A stretch of 64,000 nt of DNA. It comes from Yoonia sp. R2331 (GTDB taxonomy: Bacteria; Pseudomonadota; Alphaproteobacteria; Rhodobacterales; Rhodobacteraceae). The notes beneath the pieces were generated by a model that was not told the DNA's origin, searched no databases, and saw nothing but the letters and a program-made list of their open reading frames with translations. The stretch spans positions 868,001-932,000 of the forward strand of contig NZ_JBGCUN010000001.1 in NCBI RefSeq assembly GCF_041103235.1, in the 5' to 3' direction. Shown in pieces: positions 15,244 to 23,996 of the stretch; the first letter of the stretch is position 1; the number at the start of each line of letters is the position of its first letter. The translations under genes were made by a program, and so were the position numbers.

Positions 15244-17988
15244 ATGCAAGCCAGTCGCATTACGGCCGTTCTGGGCCCGACCAATACCGGCAAGACGCAT
15301 TATGCAATTGACCGGATGCTGGCCTATCGCACCGGCGTGATTGGCCTGCCGCTGCGCCTGTTGGCGCGCGAGGTTTATGACCGGATCGTTGCGATCAAGG
15401 GGCCGGGTGTTGTGGCACTTGTGACCGGAGAAGAGCGGATCGTGCCGCCGCGCGCGGCCTATTGGGTTTGCACGGTCGAGGCGATGCCAGAGGGCATGGG
15501 CTGCGATTTTCTGGCTGTAGATGAGATCCAGCTTTGTGCTGACGCTGAGCGGGGTCATGTCTTTACCGACCGGTTGCTGCACGCACGCGGGCAGAAGGAA
15601 ACGCTGTTCATGGGGGCCGACACCATGCGCGGGGCAATCGCTGCGATGGTCCCCGGTGTGGAGTTTATGCATCGTGCGCGGTTCAGTACGCTGACCTACA
15701 CGGGGTCAAAGAAGCTGAGCCGGATGCCCGCCCGCGCGGCGATTGTCGGGTTTTCGGTGGAAAACGTCTATGCGATGGCTGAACTGCTGCGCCGCCAAAA
15801 GGGTGGAGCGGCAGTGGTGATGGGCGCGCTTTCCCCGCGCACGCGCAATGCGCAGGTCGAGATGTATCAAAACGGCGATGTGGATTATCTGGTCGCCACC
15901 GATGCGATCGGCATGGGGCTGAATCTCGACGTCAAACATGTGGCCTTTTCGGCGTTGTCCAAGTTTGACGGTGTGCGGATGCGACATTTGTTCCCCGAAG
16001 AGCTGGGCCAGATTGCGGGCCGTGCGGGGCGCTATATGGAACCCGGCACCTTTGGCGTCACCGGTGAGGCCCCGGCGCTGGATGATGAACTGGCCGAGGC
16101 CATTGTCGAGCACCGGTTTCGCCCGGTGCAAAAGCTGCAGTGGCGCAACACCGATCTGCAATTTGGATCGCCCAAGCGGCTGATCCAGACACTGGAGGCG
16201 CGGACCGATGACCCCTGGCTGACTCGGGTGCGCGAAAGTGACGATCTGGCCGCGCTCAAGGCGTTGGCGGCGGATGATCTGGTCGCCGCACGGGCCACGG
16301 ATGGGCCATCGGTGCGGTTGTTGTGGGATGTCTGCAGGGTGCCGGATTTCCGGGGCATCAGCCGGGGCGAACATGCCAATCTGCTGACGCGGATCTTTAC
16401 CGATCTGCATCAGTCGGGGCGGGTTGATGAAAACTGGTTCGCGCTGCAGGTGGCGCGGATTGACCGTCATGACGGGGATATCGACACGCTGTCGAAACGG
16501 TTGGCATATATCCGCACATGGACCTATGTGGCGCAGCGGGGCGGCTGGCTGCGTGACGAATTGCATTGGCGCGATGCGACGCGCGCTGTAGAAGACCGTT
16601 TATCAGACGCGCTGCATGGCGCGCTCACGCAAAGATTTGTGGACCGGCGGACCAGTGTCCTGCTTCGCCGGCTCAAGCAGAAGGAGAGCCTTGTGGCCGA
16701 GGTGAACGACAAAGGCGAAGTGACCGTCGAAGGTGAATTTGTGGGCAAGCTGGAAGGGTTCCGGTTCCGCATGGACAAGGCGGGCAGCCCTGATGAGGCC
16801 AAGACGCTGCGGCAGGCCTCTGTCGCGGCACTGGTGCCGCATTGGCACCTGATGGCGGACCGGTTCTATAACGCGCCCGACCCCGAGATGGACTTTACCG
16901 AGCAGGGCGGTCTGATGTGGGGCGATGCCGCGGTGGGCAAGCTGACGGCGGGTGCTGACCCGTTGAAGCCCGAGGTTGTGGCTTTTGTCGATGACGAGGC
17001 CGGCGCCGATGTGGCGGCCAAGGTGCAGCGCCGCTTGCAGCATTTCATCGAACGCAAGATTGCCGCCGGGTTTGAACCGCTGCTGGCGCTGAAGAATGAT
17101 GAGGCGCTGGAAGGGGCTGCCAAAGGCTTTGCCTTTCGGATGGCCGAAGGGTTCGGCGTGATCCCGCGTGGTGAGGTGGCTGACGAGGTCAAGGCGCTGG
17201 ATCAGGACGCGCGCGGCGCGCTGCGCAAGCATGGCGTGCGGTTTGGGCAATTTACGATTTTCATGCCGCTTTTGTTGAAGCCCGCCCCAACACGGTTGCG
17301 GCTGGTGCTGTGGTCCTTGGCCAAGAACCTGTCGGAGTTTCCCGAAAGCCCGCCACCGGGTCTGGTGACGGTGCCTGCGTCCAAGGATGTGCCGCCGGGA
17401 TACTACGCCATGGCGGGCTATCGCGCGGCGGGCGAACGGGCGATCCGCATTGATATGCTGGAACGGCTGGCCGATATGCTGCGCGATCAGGATTCGCGCG
17501 GTGGGTTTGAAGCGACAGCCGACATGCTGTCGATCACCGGCATGACGCTGGACCAATTTGCTGATCTGATGGGCGGTCTGGGCTACAAAGCCGACAAGGG
17601 CGAGCGCGAAAAGGTCAAGGCCGTCGCGACAGAGGCTGTGGCACAAGCGCCTGCAGCCGAAGGGGATGCACCCGTCGAGGTGCCAGCAGAGGCCCCGACA
17701 GAAATTGTCCCCCCAACCGATGCGGCCCCGGCGGAAACACCACTGGACGCCCCGGACACCGGTCCCGAGATGGAGGTGTTTTACACCTTCACTTGGGGTG
17801 GTCGCGCGCAGCGGCAGGGTGGACGGCCACAAGGCCAGCAAAAACCCCGTGGCAAAGGCAAGCCAAAGGGCAAGGGTGGGCCGCGCGGTGACAAGCCGCA
17901 AAAGTTCACATCCAAGCCCAAGGCCGAAAAGAGGATTGATCCTGACAATCCCTTTGCGGCGGCCCTGTCGGGCTTCAAGACCGATTGA
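15244..17988 (+). CDS. SUV3-like superfamily 2 RNA helicase
   Basis: A 914-residue helicase resembling mitochondrial SUV3. Walker A GPTNTGKTH lies at residues 10-18 and the DEIQ Walker B box near 95. The C-terminal RecA-like domain has the helicase motifs ATDAIGMGLN and QIAGRAGRY near 220-260. The family unwinds structured RNA for degradation in mitochondria; alphaproteobacterial members are poorly studied. The last 130 residues are low-complexity, first Ala/Pro/Glu-rich then Lys/Gly-rich, ending in a conserved-looking DPDNPFAAALSGFK. The lysine-rich tail may bind RNA. Its stop overlaps the TTG start of the S4 protein. Confidence 0.9.
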   Translation: MQASRITAVLGPTNTGKTHYAIDRMLAYRTGVIGLPLRLLAREVYDRIVAIKGPGVVALVTGEERIVPPRAAYWVCTVEAMPEGMGCDFLAVDEIQLCADAERGHVFTDRLLHARGQKETLFMGADTMRGAIAAMVPGVEFMHRARFSTLTYTGSKKLSRMPARAAIVGFSVENVYAMAELLRRQKGGAAVVMGALSPRTRNAQVEMYQNGDVDYLVATDAIGMGLNLDVKHVAFSALSKFDGVRMRHLFPEELGQIAGRAGRYMEPGTFGVTGEAPALDDELAEAIVEHRFRPVQKLQWRNTDLQFGSPKRLIQTLEARTDDPWLTRVRESDDLAALKALAADDLVAARATDGPSVRLLWDVCRVPDFRGISRGEHANLLTRIFTDLHQSGRVDENWFALQVARIDRHDGDIDTLSKRLAYIRTWTYVAQRGGWLRDELHWRDATRAVEDRLSDALHGALTQRFVDRRTSVLLRRLKQKESLVAEVNDKGEVTVEGEFVGKLEGFRFRMDKAGSPDEAKTLRQASVAALVPHWHLMADRFYNAPDPEMDFTEQGGLMWGDAAVGKLTAGADPLKPEVVAFVDDEAGADVAAKVQRRLQHFIERKIAAGFEPLLALKNDEALEGAAKGFAFRMAEGFGVIPRGEVADEVKALDQDARGALRKHGVRFGQFTIFMPLLLKPAPTRLRLVLWSLAKNLSEFPESPPPGLVTVPASKDVPPGYYAMAGYRAAGERAIRIDMLERLADMLRDQDSRGGFEATADMLSITGMTLDQFADLMGGLGYKADKGEREKVKAVATEAVAQAPAAEGDAPVEVPAEAPTEIVPPTDAAPAETPLDAPDTGPEMEVFYTFTWGGRAQRQGGRPQGQQKPRGKGKPKGKGGPRGDKPQKFTSKPKAEKRIDPDNPFAAALSGFKTD

Positions 17989-18368
17989 GTGAGAGCCCGA
18001 CAATCCGGCTGGACAAATGGCTGTGGCAGGCGCGGTTTTTCAAGTCGCGCTCGATCGCCGCAGGTGTGGTCAGCGCCGGCAAGGTGCGGGTTGATGGCAC
18101 ACCGGTGAGCAAACCAGCGCGTGCCGTGGGGCCGGGCATGGTGCTGACGTTTACGCAACAGCAAGATGTGCGGGTTGTGCGAATCCTTGCCTGTGGCGAC
18201 CGGCGCGGACCGGCGCCTGAGGCACAGGCGCTTTACGAGGACATGTCGCCCGAAAAGATCAAACGTCCTGCGAATCCGCGGTTTGACGGGAAAGGTCGCC
18301 CGACCAAGAAGGATCGGCGCGACATGGCGTCCCGAACAGGGGGTGACGGTCCGTTCGGGCTTGAATGA
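17985..18368 (+). CDS. S4 domain RNA-binding protein (Hsp15-like)
   Basis: A 127-residue protein whose first 60 residues are an S4 RNA-binding domain (IRLDKWLWQARFFKSRSIAAGVVSAGKVRVDG), as in the ribosome-recycling heat-shock protein Hsp15. The C-terminus is basic. Start: the frame begins at a TTG (17985) whose last two bases form the TGA of the helicase, so translation is coupled to it; no ATG is available nearby. Function probably at the ribosome or rRNA. It sits between an RNA helicase and fdxA. Confidence 0.88.
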   Translation: MSESPTIRLDKWLWQARFFKSRSIAAGVVSAGKVRVDGTPVSKPARAVGPGMVLTFTQQQDVRVVRILACGDRRGPAPEAQALYEDMSPEKIKRPANPRFDGKGRPTKKDRRDMASRTGGDGPFGLE

Positions 18369-18416
18369 CCGGGGCGATCAGCCTAGCAAGGCGCGCGTGA
18401 GATTTCGGAAGAGACA

Positions 18417-18752
18417 ATGACTTATATCGTCAACGACAACTGTATCGCCTGCAAATACACCGACTGTGTCGAGGTCTGCCCTGTGGATTGCTTCTACGAG
18501 GGTGAGAACATGCTGGTGATCCATCCCGACGAATGCATCGACTGCGGCGTCTGCGAACCTGAATGCCCGGCAGATGCAATCCGCCCCGATACAGAGCCGG
18601 ACATGGAAAAGTGGGTCGAGTTCAACCGCAAGTATTCCGAAAAGTGGCCGGTCATCATCACCAAGAAAGATCCGCTGCCCAATGCCGACGATATGGACGG
18701 CAAAGAGGGCAAGATGGAGCTGTTTTCCGAAGCCGCTGGCGAGGGCGGTTGA
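18417..18752 (+). CDS. fdxA: 7Fe ferredoxin FdxA
   Basis: A 111-residue ferredoxin carrying one [3Fe-4S] and one [4Fe-4S] cluster. The Cys pattern near the N-terminus ([14 protein letters not shown]) and the second motif [12 protein letters not shown] are both complete, as in the Azotobacter-type FdxA family, followed by the family-specific C-terminal tail. A low-potential electron carrier in the cytoplasm; physiological partner not evident. A GGAAGAGA ribosome binding site precedes the ATG. It is followed by its own terminator, separating it from carD. Confidence 0.95.
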   Translation: MTYIVNDNCIACKYTDCVEVCPVDCFYEGENMLVIHPDECIDCGVCEPECPADAIRPDTEPDMEKWVEFNRKYSEKWPVIITKKDPLPNADDMDGKEGKMELFSEAAGEGG

Positions 18753-18809
18753 TTCGGCGAAAGTGCTGCGCCTAAGCCATTCGTTTTATTGCAGAAATCC
18801 AAACTCCTT

Positions 18810-18836
18810 GCCGCGCTGGCGGGCGCGGCGTTTTTG
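18810..18836 (+). terminator. Rho-independent terminator after fdxA
   Basis: GCCGCGC and GCGCGGC form a perfect 7-bp stem around TGGCGG at 18810-18829, followed by GTTTTTG. It ends the helicase-S4-fdxA transcript. Confidence 0.8.
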
Positions 18837-18963
18837 TGGTATGATGTTTGGGAATGATGCCAAAGACCTGACAGGATTGTTGCAATATTGAAAGCTGACG
18901 GAGGCCCGCGCCCCCGCCGGTTTTTTTGTCGCCTGAGCGCCCTGCGGGACAGAAAGGAATGCC

Positions 18964-19473
18964 ATGAGCAAGTCGAAGAAAAAAGAGTTTCAGCCCAATG
19001 ACTTCGTGGTCTACCCCGCGCATGGCGTGGGCAAGATCGTCTCGGTCGAGAACCAGGAAGTCGCCGGTTTTGAGCTGGAGCTTTTTGTGATTGCTTTCGA
19101 AAAGGACAAGATGACCCTGCGGGTGCCGACACATAAGGCGACCGAAGTGGGGATGCGCGCGCTGTCGACGCCGGATGTGGTCAGCCATGCGATGAAGACA
19201 TTGCGCGGCAAGGCCAAAGTGAAAAAGGCCATGTGGTCGCGCCGGGCGCAGGAATATGAGCAAAAGATCAACTCTGGCGATTTGATCGCGATTGCCGAAG
19301 TGGTGCGTGATTTGCACCGGCAGGACGATCAGCGCGAACAAAGCTACTCGGAACGTCAGCTGTATGAAGCCGCGCTGGAGCGGTTGACGCGTGAGATTGC
19401 GGCGGTTGCCGGCAATGACGAGGTAGCGGCTGCTGAAGAGATCGACAGCGTTCTGGTGTCGCGCGCCGCTTGA
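18964..19473 (+). CDS. carD: CarD-family transcriptional regulator
   Basis: A 169-residue RNA-polymerase-binding regulator. The N-terminal Tudor-like RNAP-interaction domain is at about residues 8-65 (FQPNDFVVYPAHGVGKIVSVE). The C-terminal helical DNA-binding domain contains the conserved Trp in KKAMWSRRAQEYEQKI. CarD stabilises open promoter complexes and is best studied in mycobacteria and Myxococcus; in alphaproteobacteria it supports rRNA and housekeeping transcription. Preceded by a GAAAGGA site and its own 211-base upstream region, and followed by a strong terminator, so it is a single-gene unit. Confidence 0.94.
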   Translation: MSKSKKKEFQPNDFVVYPAHGVGKIVSVENQEVAGFELELFVIAFEKDKMTLRVPTHKATEVGMRALSTPDVVSHAMKTLRGKAKVKKAMWSRRAQEYEQKINSGDLIAIAEVVRDLHRQDDQREQSYSERQLYEAALERLTREIAAVAGNDEVAAAEEIDSVLVSRAA

Positions 19474-19520
19474 CGCGGGGGCGGCGATTATTCGACGAAT
19501 AATCGGGGATGGTTGAGACC

Positions 19521-19553
19521 GGGTCGCGCAATGGCGCGGCCCGTTCTTTTTCT
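19521..19553 (+). terminator. Rho-independent terminator after carD
   Basis: GGGTCGCGC and GCGCGGCCC form a 9-bp stem (one G-T pair) with loop AATG at 19521-19542, followed by GTTCTTTTTCTT. It lies 48 bases after the carD stop and just before a module A repeat. Confidence 0.85.
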
Positions 19554-19557
19554 TGCG

Positions 19558-19596
19558 GTCGGAGCCTCCGGCGGGGATATTTTTAGCCAGAAGAAG
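19558..19596 (+). repeat. Dispersed palindromic repeat, module A (copy 4)
   Basis: GTCGGAGCCTCCGGCGGGG plus ATATTTTTAGCCAGAAGAAG is nearly identical to 3719-3757. The tail overlaps the last codons of purD on the other strand: the repeat supplies that gene's TAA stop at 19583-19585 and its C-terminal residues. Confidence 0.85.
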
Positions 19597-20860
19597 AGGG
19601 GAGCGCGCGCCAGCCGATATCACGGCGATAGAACCCCTGCGGCCAGTCGATCTGGTGCGCTTGGGCGTAGGCGCGGGCGTGGGCCTCTGCCAAGGTGGCA
19701 CCACGGCCTGTGGCGGCAAGAACCCGACCGCCCGTGGCGATGATGGATGTGTCGCGGGTGCCGGTGCCTGCATGGAAGGTCATCTGGTGGCTGTCCTCGG
19801 GCAGGTCAGACAGGCCCTTGATCACGCTGCCTTTTTCGTAAGGACCGGGGTAGCCGGTGGCGGCCAGTACCACGGTCATCGCGTGGTCGTCGGCCCAGTT
19901 CACCTGCGCCTCTGACAGGCGGCCCTCGGCGCAGGCTTGCAACAGGTCCAGCACCTGACCGCCCAGACGCATCATCAGGCATTGGCATTCGGGATCGCCG
20001 AAACGGACGTTGTATTCGACCAGCCGCGGGTTGCCGTTTTCGATCATCAGACCGACAAATAGCACGCCCTGGAACGGTGTGCCGCGCGCGGCCATCGCTT
20101 GCATTGTGGGGCGCACGATCTGGTCCATGGTTTTGGCGATTACGGCGTCGGTCATCACTGGCGCAGGGGAGTAGGCCCCCATGCCGCCGGTATTGGGGCC
20201 GGTGTCGCCTTCGCCGACGCGCTTGTGATCCTGGGCGGTGCCGACGGGCAGCAGCGTTTCACCATCAGAGAGCACAAAGAACGACGCCTCTTCGCCGGTC
20301 ATGAATTCCTCGATCACCACTTCGGTGCCAGCATCGCCAAAGCTGCCGTCGAACATATCGTCAATGGCGGCGAGTGCCTCGGCCTCGGACATGGCGACCA
20401 CCACGCCTTTGCCTGCGGCGAGCCCGTCAGCCTTGACCACGATGGGCGCGCCGGTGGTGCGGATGTAGTCGCGGGCGTCGTCAGGGTGGGTGAAATGCGC
20501 GTAAGCCGCGGTGGGGGCGCCTGCGGCGTCGCAGATCGCTTTTGTGAAAGATTTTGATGCCTCGAGCTGTGCCGCTGCCGCCGAAGGTCCGAAAACTGAA
20601 AGTCCGGCATCGCGCAACACGTCCGCGACGCCGGCGGCGAGCGGGGCCTCTGGCCCGACAATCACGAAATCAACGGCGTTTTCTTCGGCAAACGTCGCCA
20701 CGGCTTGGCCGTCGAGGATGTCGATATCGGCGCAATCGGCCAGATCGGCGATACCCGCGTTTCCAGGGGCCACGATCAGCCGGTCGCATTTCGGGTTCTG
20801 CTTGACCGCCCAAGCGAGGCTGTGTTCGCGCCCGCCGCTGCCCAAAATCAGGATATTCAT
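19583..20860 (-). CDS. purD: Phosphoribosylamine-glycine ligase
   Basis: Second step of purine synthesis: joins glycine to phosphoribosylamine with ATP, giving GAR. The 425-residue protein has the complete ATP-grasp architecture, with the N-terminal GSGGREHSLAWA motif at residues 7-18, PIVVKADGLAAGKGV near 145, and VLFVGLMIENGNPRLVEYNVRFGDPECQ near 270-297. The extreme C-terminus (LPSSSG) and the stop lie inside a module A repeat, so the repeat has extended or replaced the native end. It is convergent with carD and divergent from xseA with 69 bases between them. Confidence 0.96.
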   Translation of the reverse strand: MNILILGSGGREHSLAWAVKQNPKCDRLIVAPGNAGIADLADCADIDILDGQAVATFAEENAVDFVIVGPEAPLAAGVADVLRDAGLSVFGPSAAAAQLEASKSFTKAICDAAGAPTAAYAHFTHPDDARDYIRTTGAPIVVKADGLAAGKGVVVAMSEAEALAAIDDMFDGSFGDAGTEVVIEEFMTGEEASFFVLSDGETLLPVGTAQDHKRVGEGDTGPNTGGMGAYSPAPVMTDAVIAKTMDQIVRPTMQAMAARGTPFQGVLFVGLMIENGNPRLVEYNVRFGDPECQCLMMRLGGQVLDLLQACAEGRLSEAQVNWADDHAMTVVLAATGYPGPYEKGSVIKGLSDLPEDSHQMTFHAGTGTRDTSIIATGGRVLAATGRGATLAEAHARAYAQAHQIDWPQGFYRRDIGWRALPSSSG

Positions 20861-20929
20861 GTGGCACCCCCGCTTGGCCTTTGTTGGCGGTCGTTCTAGG
20901 GTCGCACTGCACAGATCACAAGGCAGCCC

Positions 20930-22441
20930 ATGGACCTTTTTGAAGACGACGCACCTGGCGGCAACACACCTGAATTCACCGTCTCAGAGCTGACGGGGTC
21001 GATCAAGAAGACGCTTGAGGGGTCCTTTGGCCGGGTCCGCGTCCGTGGTGAGGTTGGGCGCGTGATGATCGCACGGTCGGGACACATCTATTACGACGTC
21101 AAGGACGAGCGGAACGTGATTTCCTGCACCACCTGGAAAGGGCAGGTGCCGGGGCTGGGGGTCAAGCCCGAGGAGGGGCTGGAGGTCATCGTCACCGGCA
21201 AGCTGTCCACCTTTGGCCCGCAATCGCGCTATAGTATCAACGTTGACAGCATTGAGGTCGCGGGCGCCGGAGCGCTGATGGCGATGCTGGAACAACGCAA
21301 GGCGCAGCTGGCCGAAGAGGGGCTGTTTGCGCCGGAACGCAAGAAACCGCTGCCGTTCCTGCCCGAGATCATCGGGGTTGTGACCTCGCCCAGTGGGGCG
21401 GTGATCCGGGATATTTTGCACCGGCTGCGGGACCGGTTTCCGCGTAAGGTATTGGTCTGGCCCGTAGCTGTTCAGGGGCAGAACGCAGCACCTGAGGTGG
21501 CGCGCGCGATTGCGGGCTTTAACGCATTGACGCCGGGGGGCGCCTTGCCCCGGCCTGATTTGCTGATCGTGGCGCGCGGCGGCGGGTCGATCGAGGATTT
21601 GTGGGGGTTCAACGAAGAGGTAGTCGCACGGGCGGCAGCGGCATCGGAGATCCCGCTGATATCTGCCGTGGGGCATGAGACGGACACCACGCTGATCGAC
21701 TTTGTCAGCGACAAACGCGCGCCGACACCGACGGCGGCGGCGGAACTGGCGGTGCCGGTGCGGATGGAGTTGCTGGGGTGGGTCGATGAACAGGGCGCGC
21801 GCTTGCATCGGGCCTTGTCGGGGGCGGTCGACCGGCGCGCGCAAAGGGTGCGTGATTTGGGCCGCGCGCTGCCGCGGCCAGAGAGCCTGACCAATGGGCC
21901 GCAGCAACGGTTGGATTTGCTGGCTGAGCGCCTGCCAGCGGCCTTGCGCGCGACGGCGGCGCAAAAGCGGGTCATGCTGGCCAAGAATGACATGCGCCCC
22001 GGCCTGTTGCGGCGCGGGATCGCGGTGAACCGCGACCGGCTGGACCGATTGGGCGCGCGGCTGGACCCCGCGATGGCGCGGCGCATGGCGGATGCGCGGC
22101 GTGCGCTTGGTCAGCAGGGGCTGCGCCCACCTGATGTGACCCGCCCGCGCGAACGCTTGGATGGCCTGTTGCGCCGCTTGTCGGACCGCGCCAATCGCCA
22201 GCAGGATGCCTATGCCGCGCGGCTGGTTGCACTTGACCGGCTGCGCGAGACCTTGGGGTACAAGGAAACGCTGAAGCGGGGATACGCGGTGGTGCGCGGT
22301 GACGGCGATGTGGTGACCAATGTGGCGCGCGCGAAAGAGGCGAAGGCGCTTGAGGTTGAGTTTGCCGATGGCCGGTTGACGCTGGGCGGCAAGGCCAAGG
22401 CGTCAAAGCCCAAGCCGGACGATCAGGGCAGCCTGTTCTAG
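20930..22441 (+). CDS. xseA: Exodeoxyribonuclease VII large subunit
   Basis: Catalytic subunit of the single-strand-specific exonuclease used in mismatch repair and damage processing. The 503-residue protein has the N-terminal OB-fold (RVRGEVGRVMIARSGHIYYDVKD near residues 35-60). The catalytic domain follows, with VVTSPSGAVIRDILHR near 150-165 and the GGGSIEDLWGFNEE and SAVGHETDTTLID motifs near 215-265. A long coiled region follows, and the closing segment is LGYKETLKRGYAVVRGDG. Its stop shares the CTAG with the convergent small exported protein. The small subunit gene xseB is not in the window. Confidence 0.96.
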   Translation: MDLFEDDAPGGNTPEFTVSELTGSIKKTLEGSFGRVRVRGEVGRVMIARSGHIYYDVKDERNVISCTTWKGQVPGLGVKPEEGLEVIVTGKLSTFGPQSRYSINVDSIEVAGAGALMAMLEQRKAQLAEEGLFAPERKKPLPFLPEIIGVVTSPSGAVIRDILHRLRDRFPRKVLVWPVAVQGQNAAPEVARAIAGFNALTPGGALPRPDLLIVARGGGSIEDLWGFNEEVVARAAAASEIPLISAVGHETDTTLIDFVSDKRAPTPTAAAELAVPVRMELLGWVDEQGARLHRALSGAVDRRAQRVRDLGRALPRPESLTNGPQQRLDLLAERLPAALRATAAQKRVMLAKNDMRPGLLRRGIAVNRDRLDRLGARLDPAMARRMADARRALGQQGLRPPDVTRPRERLDGLLRRLSDRANRQQDAYAARLVALDRLRETLGYKETLKRGYAVVRGDGDVVTNVARAKEAKALEVEFADGRLTLGGKAKASKPKPDDQGSLF

Positions 22442-22827
22442 GACAACAGGTTGCCGCAGATCAGGGCGGCGGGGTCTTCGATGGCTTCAAACAGGACCGT
22501 TGTGCCGGGTTGGTTTGCGAAATCCGCGCGGATGCCATTGGCGGTGCGGAAGATCTCCCAACATTTGGGTTCGGGGTCGTTTTCGTAGACAAAACAGATG
22601 TTTGACTTGTGCGCGTACCAGAACCCATCGGTGCAGGTGCCATCCATGCGCGACCAGATCACGCGGCGGTCGGGCAGGTATTGTTCCACACCAAAGACGG
22701 TCCCATCGGCCAGCCCAAAGGTCAGGGTGCGGCCCGTGGCATAGGTGTCAAATTCCTTGGCTGTCATCGGCGTTTCTGCCGCGACAGGGGCGGCAAGGGT
22801 GATCAGCAGCAGGATCAGGCGGACCAT
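22438..22827 (-). CDS. Small exported protein of unknown function
   Basis: A 129-residue protein with a clear signal peptide (residues 1-17, LILLLITLAAPVAA). The mature part is about 110 residues with four Cys (in GTCTDG, NICFVY, PKCWEI and LICGNL), consistent with two disulfides in the periplasm. The central segment (RTLTFGLADGTVFGVEQYLPDRRVIWSR) suggests a small beta-barrel. I do not recognise a named family. It begins 13 bases inside the end of alkB, so it is translated from the same transcript; it ends in a CTAG shared with xseA. Confidence 0.8.
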   Translation of the reverse strand: MVRLILLLITLAAPVAAETPMTAKEFDTYATGRTLTFGLADGTVFGVEQYLPDRRVIWSRMDGTCTDGFWYAHKSNICFVYENDPEPKCWEIFRTANGIRADFANQPGTTVLFEAIEDPAALICGNLLS

Positions 22828-23825
22828 CGCGCCACCCGTGGGTCCATGACGCGACGCCAAAGTGGCGGCACAAGTGCGACGGTTGCCATGACCGGAATGG
22901 CGCGCGGCAGGGTGGGGCCATTTGCGGGCAGCGTCAGGGCGGGAAAGGCCCGTCCGGGATGTGCGTGGTGATCGGAATGGCGCGGTGCGTTCAGCATCAG
23001 GGCAGACGAGTACCAATGCGGGCTGTTCCAACTATGGCGGTCGCCCACAGGCTCTGGCTTGCCATTCTGACCGATCGCGCGCGTAAGACCGTAGTGCTGC
23101 ACGTAGTCCGACAGCAAAAGCTGGACCTGCGCCAGCCCGGCGACGCAAATGTAGGCCGCAGCACCCTGCCAGCCGCCCAAGGCGATGGCGATCCCCAGCA
23201 TTAGCGCGGCCCCGCCCAGATAAAGCAGGTAGGGGTTGTGCAGGATGCCCCGGTCGACCCGTGACAGGCGCGCGGCCTCTGCTGTGTAACCTGCCACGAA
23301 GGATCCGCGCCATGCACGGGCAGCGTAGCGATAGAACCCTTCGCCTTGCCGGGCCGAATTCGGGTCCTGCGCGGTTGCCACGTGCCGGTGATGCACCAAC
23401 ACGTGCGCCGACGTGTGATGCCCGAAGGCCAGCGAAATATAGACCCACATGCCCAGGCGATGCAGAATCCGGCCAGATTTGTGGATGAGTTCGTGCGCAT
23501 TGGCGTTGCTGACCTGCCCAAAGTAGAGCCCCGCCGCATACCAGACGCCAACCTTACCAAGCAATGACAGCTGCGGCTGTGCCAGGCCCCAGACCACAGC
23601 CCCCAGCAACGCAAAATGCGCCAGCGCCAGAATGACAGACAGGGCGTTGGCGACAGGAAATTCCTGATCGGGCAGCGCGGGCGAGGTGCGGCGGACCAGA
23701 TGGTCCAACCCGGCGACAAGTGCTGTCATGACGGCCAAGGCCGTCAGCACCCAGACACCGCCCCAAACGGCAGCGGCGGCAATCACCGGGATCGGAAAAA
23801 GGGTGGCAAAGGCAAAGAAATACAT
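22815..23825 (-). CDS. alkB: Membrane alkane 1-monooxygenase (AlkB-type)
   Basis: An integral-membrane non-haem diiron hydroxylase that oxidises medium-chain n-alkanes at the terminal carbon. The 336-residue protein has about six membrane segments and all the His boxes: HELIH at 111-115, HHTSAHVLVHH at 136-146 with H148, and NAPRHSDHH near 280-288. Length is somewhat short (AlkB proteins usually exceed 370). It lacks nearby rubredoxin or rubredoxin reductase genes, so its electron donor must be encoded elsewhere. It is followed in an overlapping frame by a small exported protein. A fatty-acid desaturase or hydroxylase role cannot be fully excluded. Confidence 0.85.
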   Translation of the reverse strand: MYFFAFATLFPIPVIAAAAVWGGVWVLTALAVMTALVAGLDHLVRRTSPALPDQEFPVANALSVILALAHFALLGAVVWGLAQPQLSLLGKVGVWYAAGLYFGQVSNANAHELIHKSGRILHRLGMWVYISLAFGHHTSAHVLVHHRHVATAQDPNSARQGEGFYRYAARAWRGSFVAGYTAEAARLSRVDRGILHNPYLLYLGGAALMLGIAIALGGWQGAAAYICVAGLAQVQLLLSDYVQHYGLTRAIGQNGKPEPVGDRHSWNSPHWYSSALMLNAPRHSDHHAHPGRAFPALTLPANGPTLPRAIPVMATVALVPPLWRRVMDPRVARWSA

Positions 23826-23996
23826 AACGGGTCCGGCACGATTTCGCAGGGTCTAGCACGAAGTTTGCGCGCGGTCAGCCCAGTCCTGTTGCGGCTAATG
23901 GACCGGACGCGCGCATCTTTGCTTTGCCATGTCGCTTTTGCGATTTCCGTGCCCGGTCTGCGCGGCTATTGTCTGCGCAGAAGTGAAAGGGATGTT

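Noticed and set aside
15706-18003. Long minus-strand open frames opposite the helicase
   Set aside because: They are antisense to a well-supported helicase and show no motifs of their own.
18897-18930. A second terminator-like T-run before carD
   Set aside because: The CGG/CCG-rich stretch before TTTTTTT gives only a weak, mismatched stem that is not directly next to the T-run, so it is not called.
23616-23996. N-terminal extension of the FDH beta-like protein
   Set aside because: It lies opposite alkB's start and in the gap; the family homology begins at 23997 after a good ribosome binding site.
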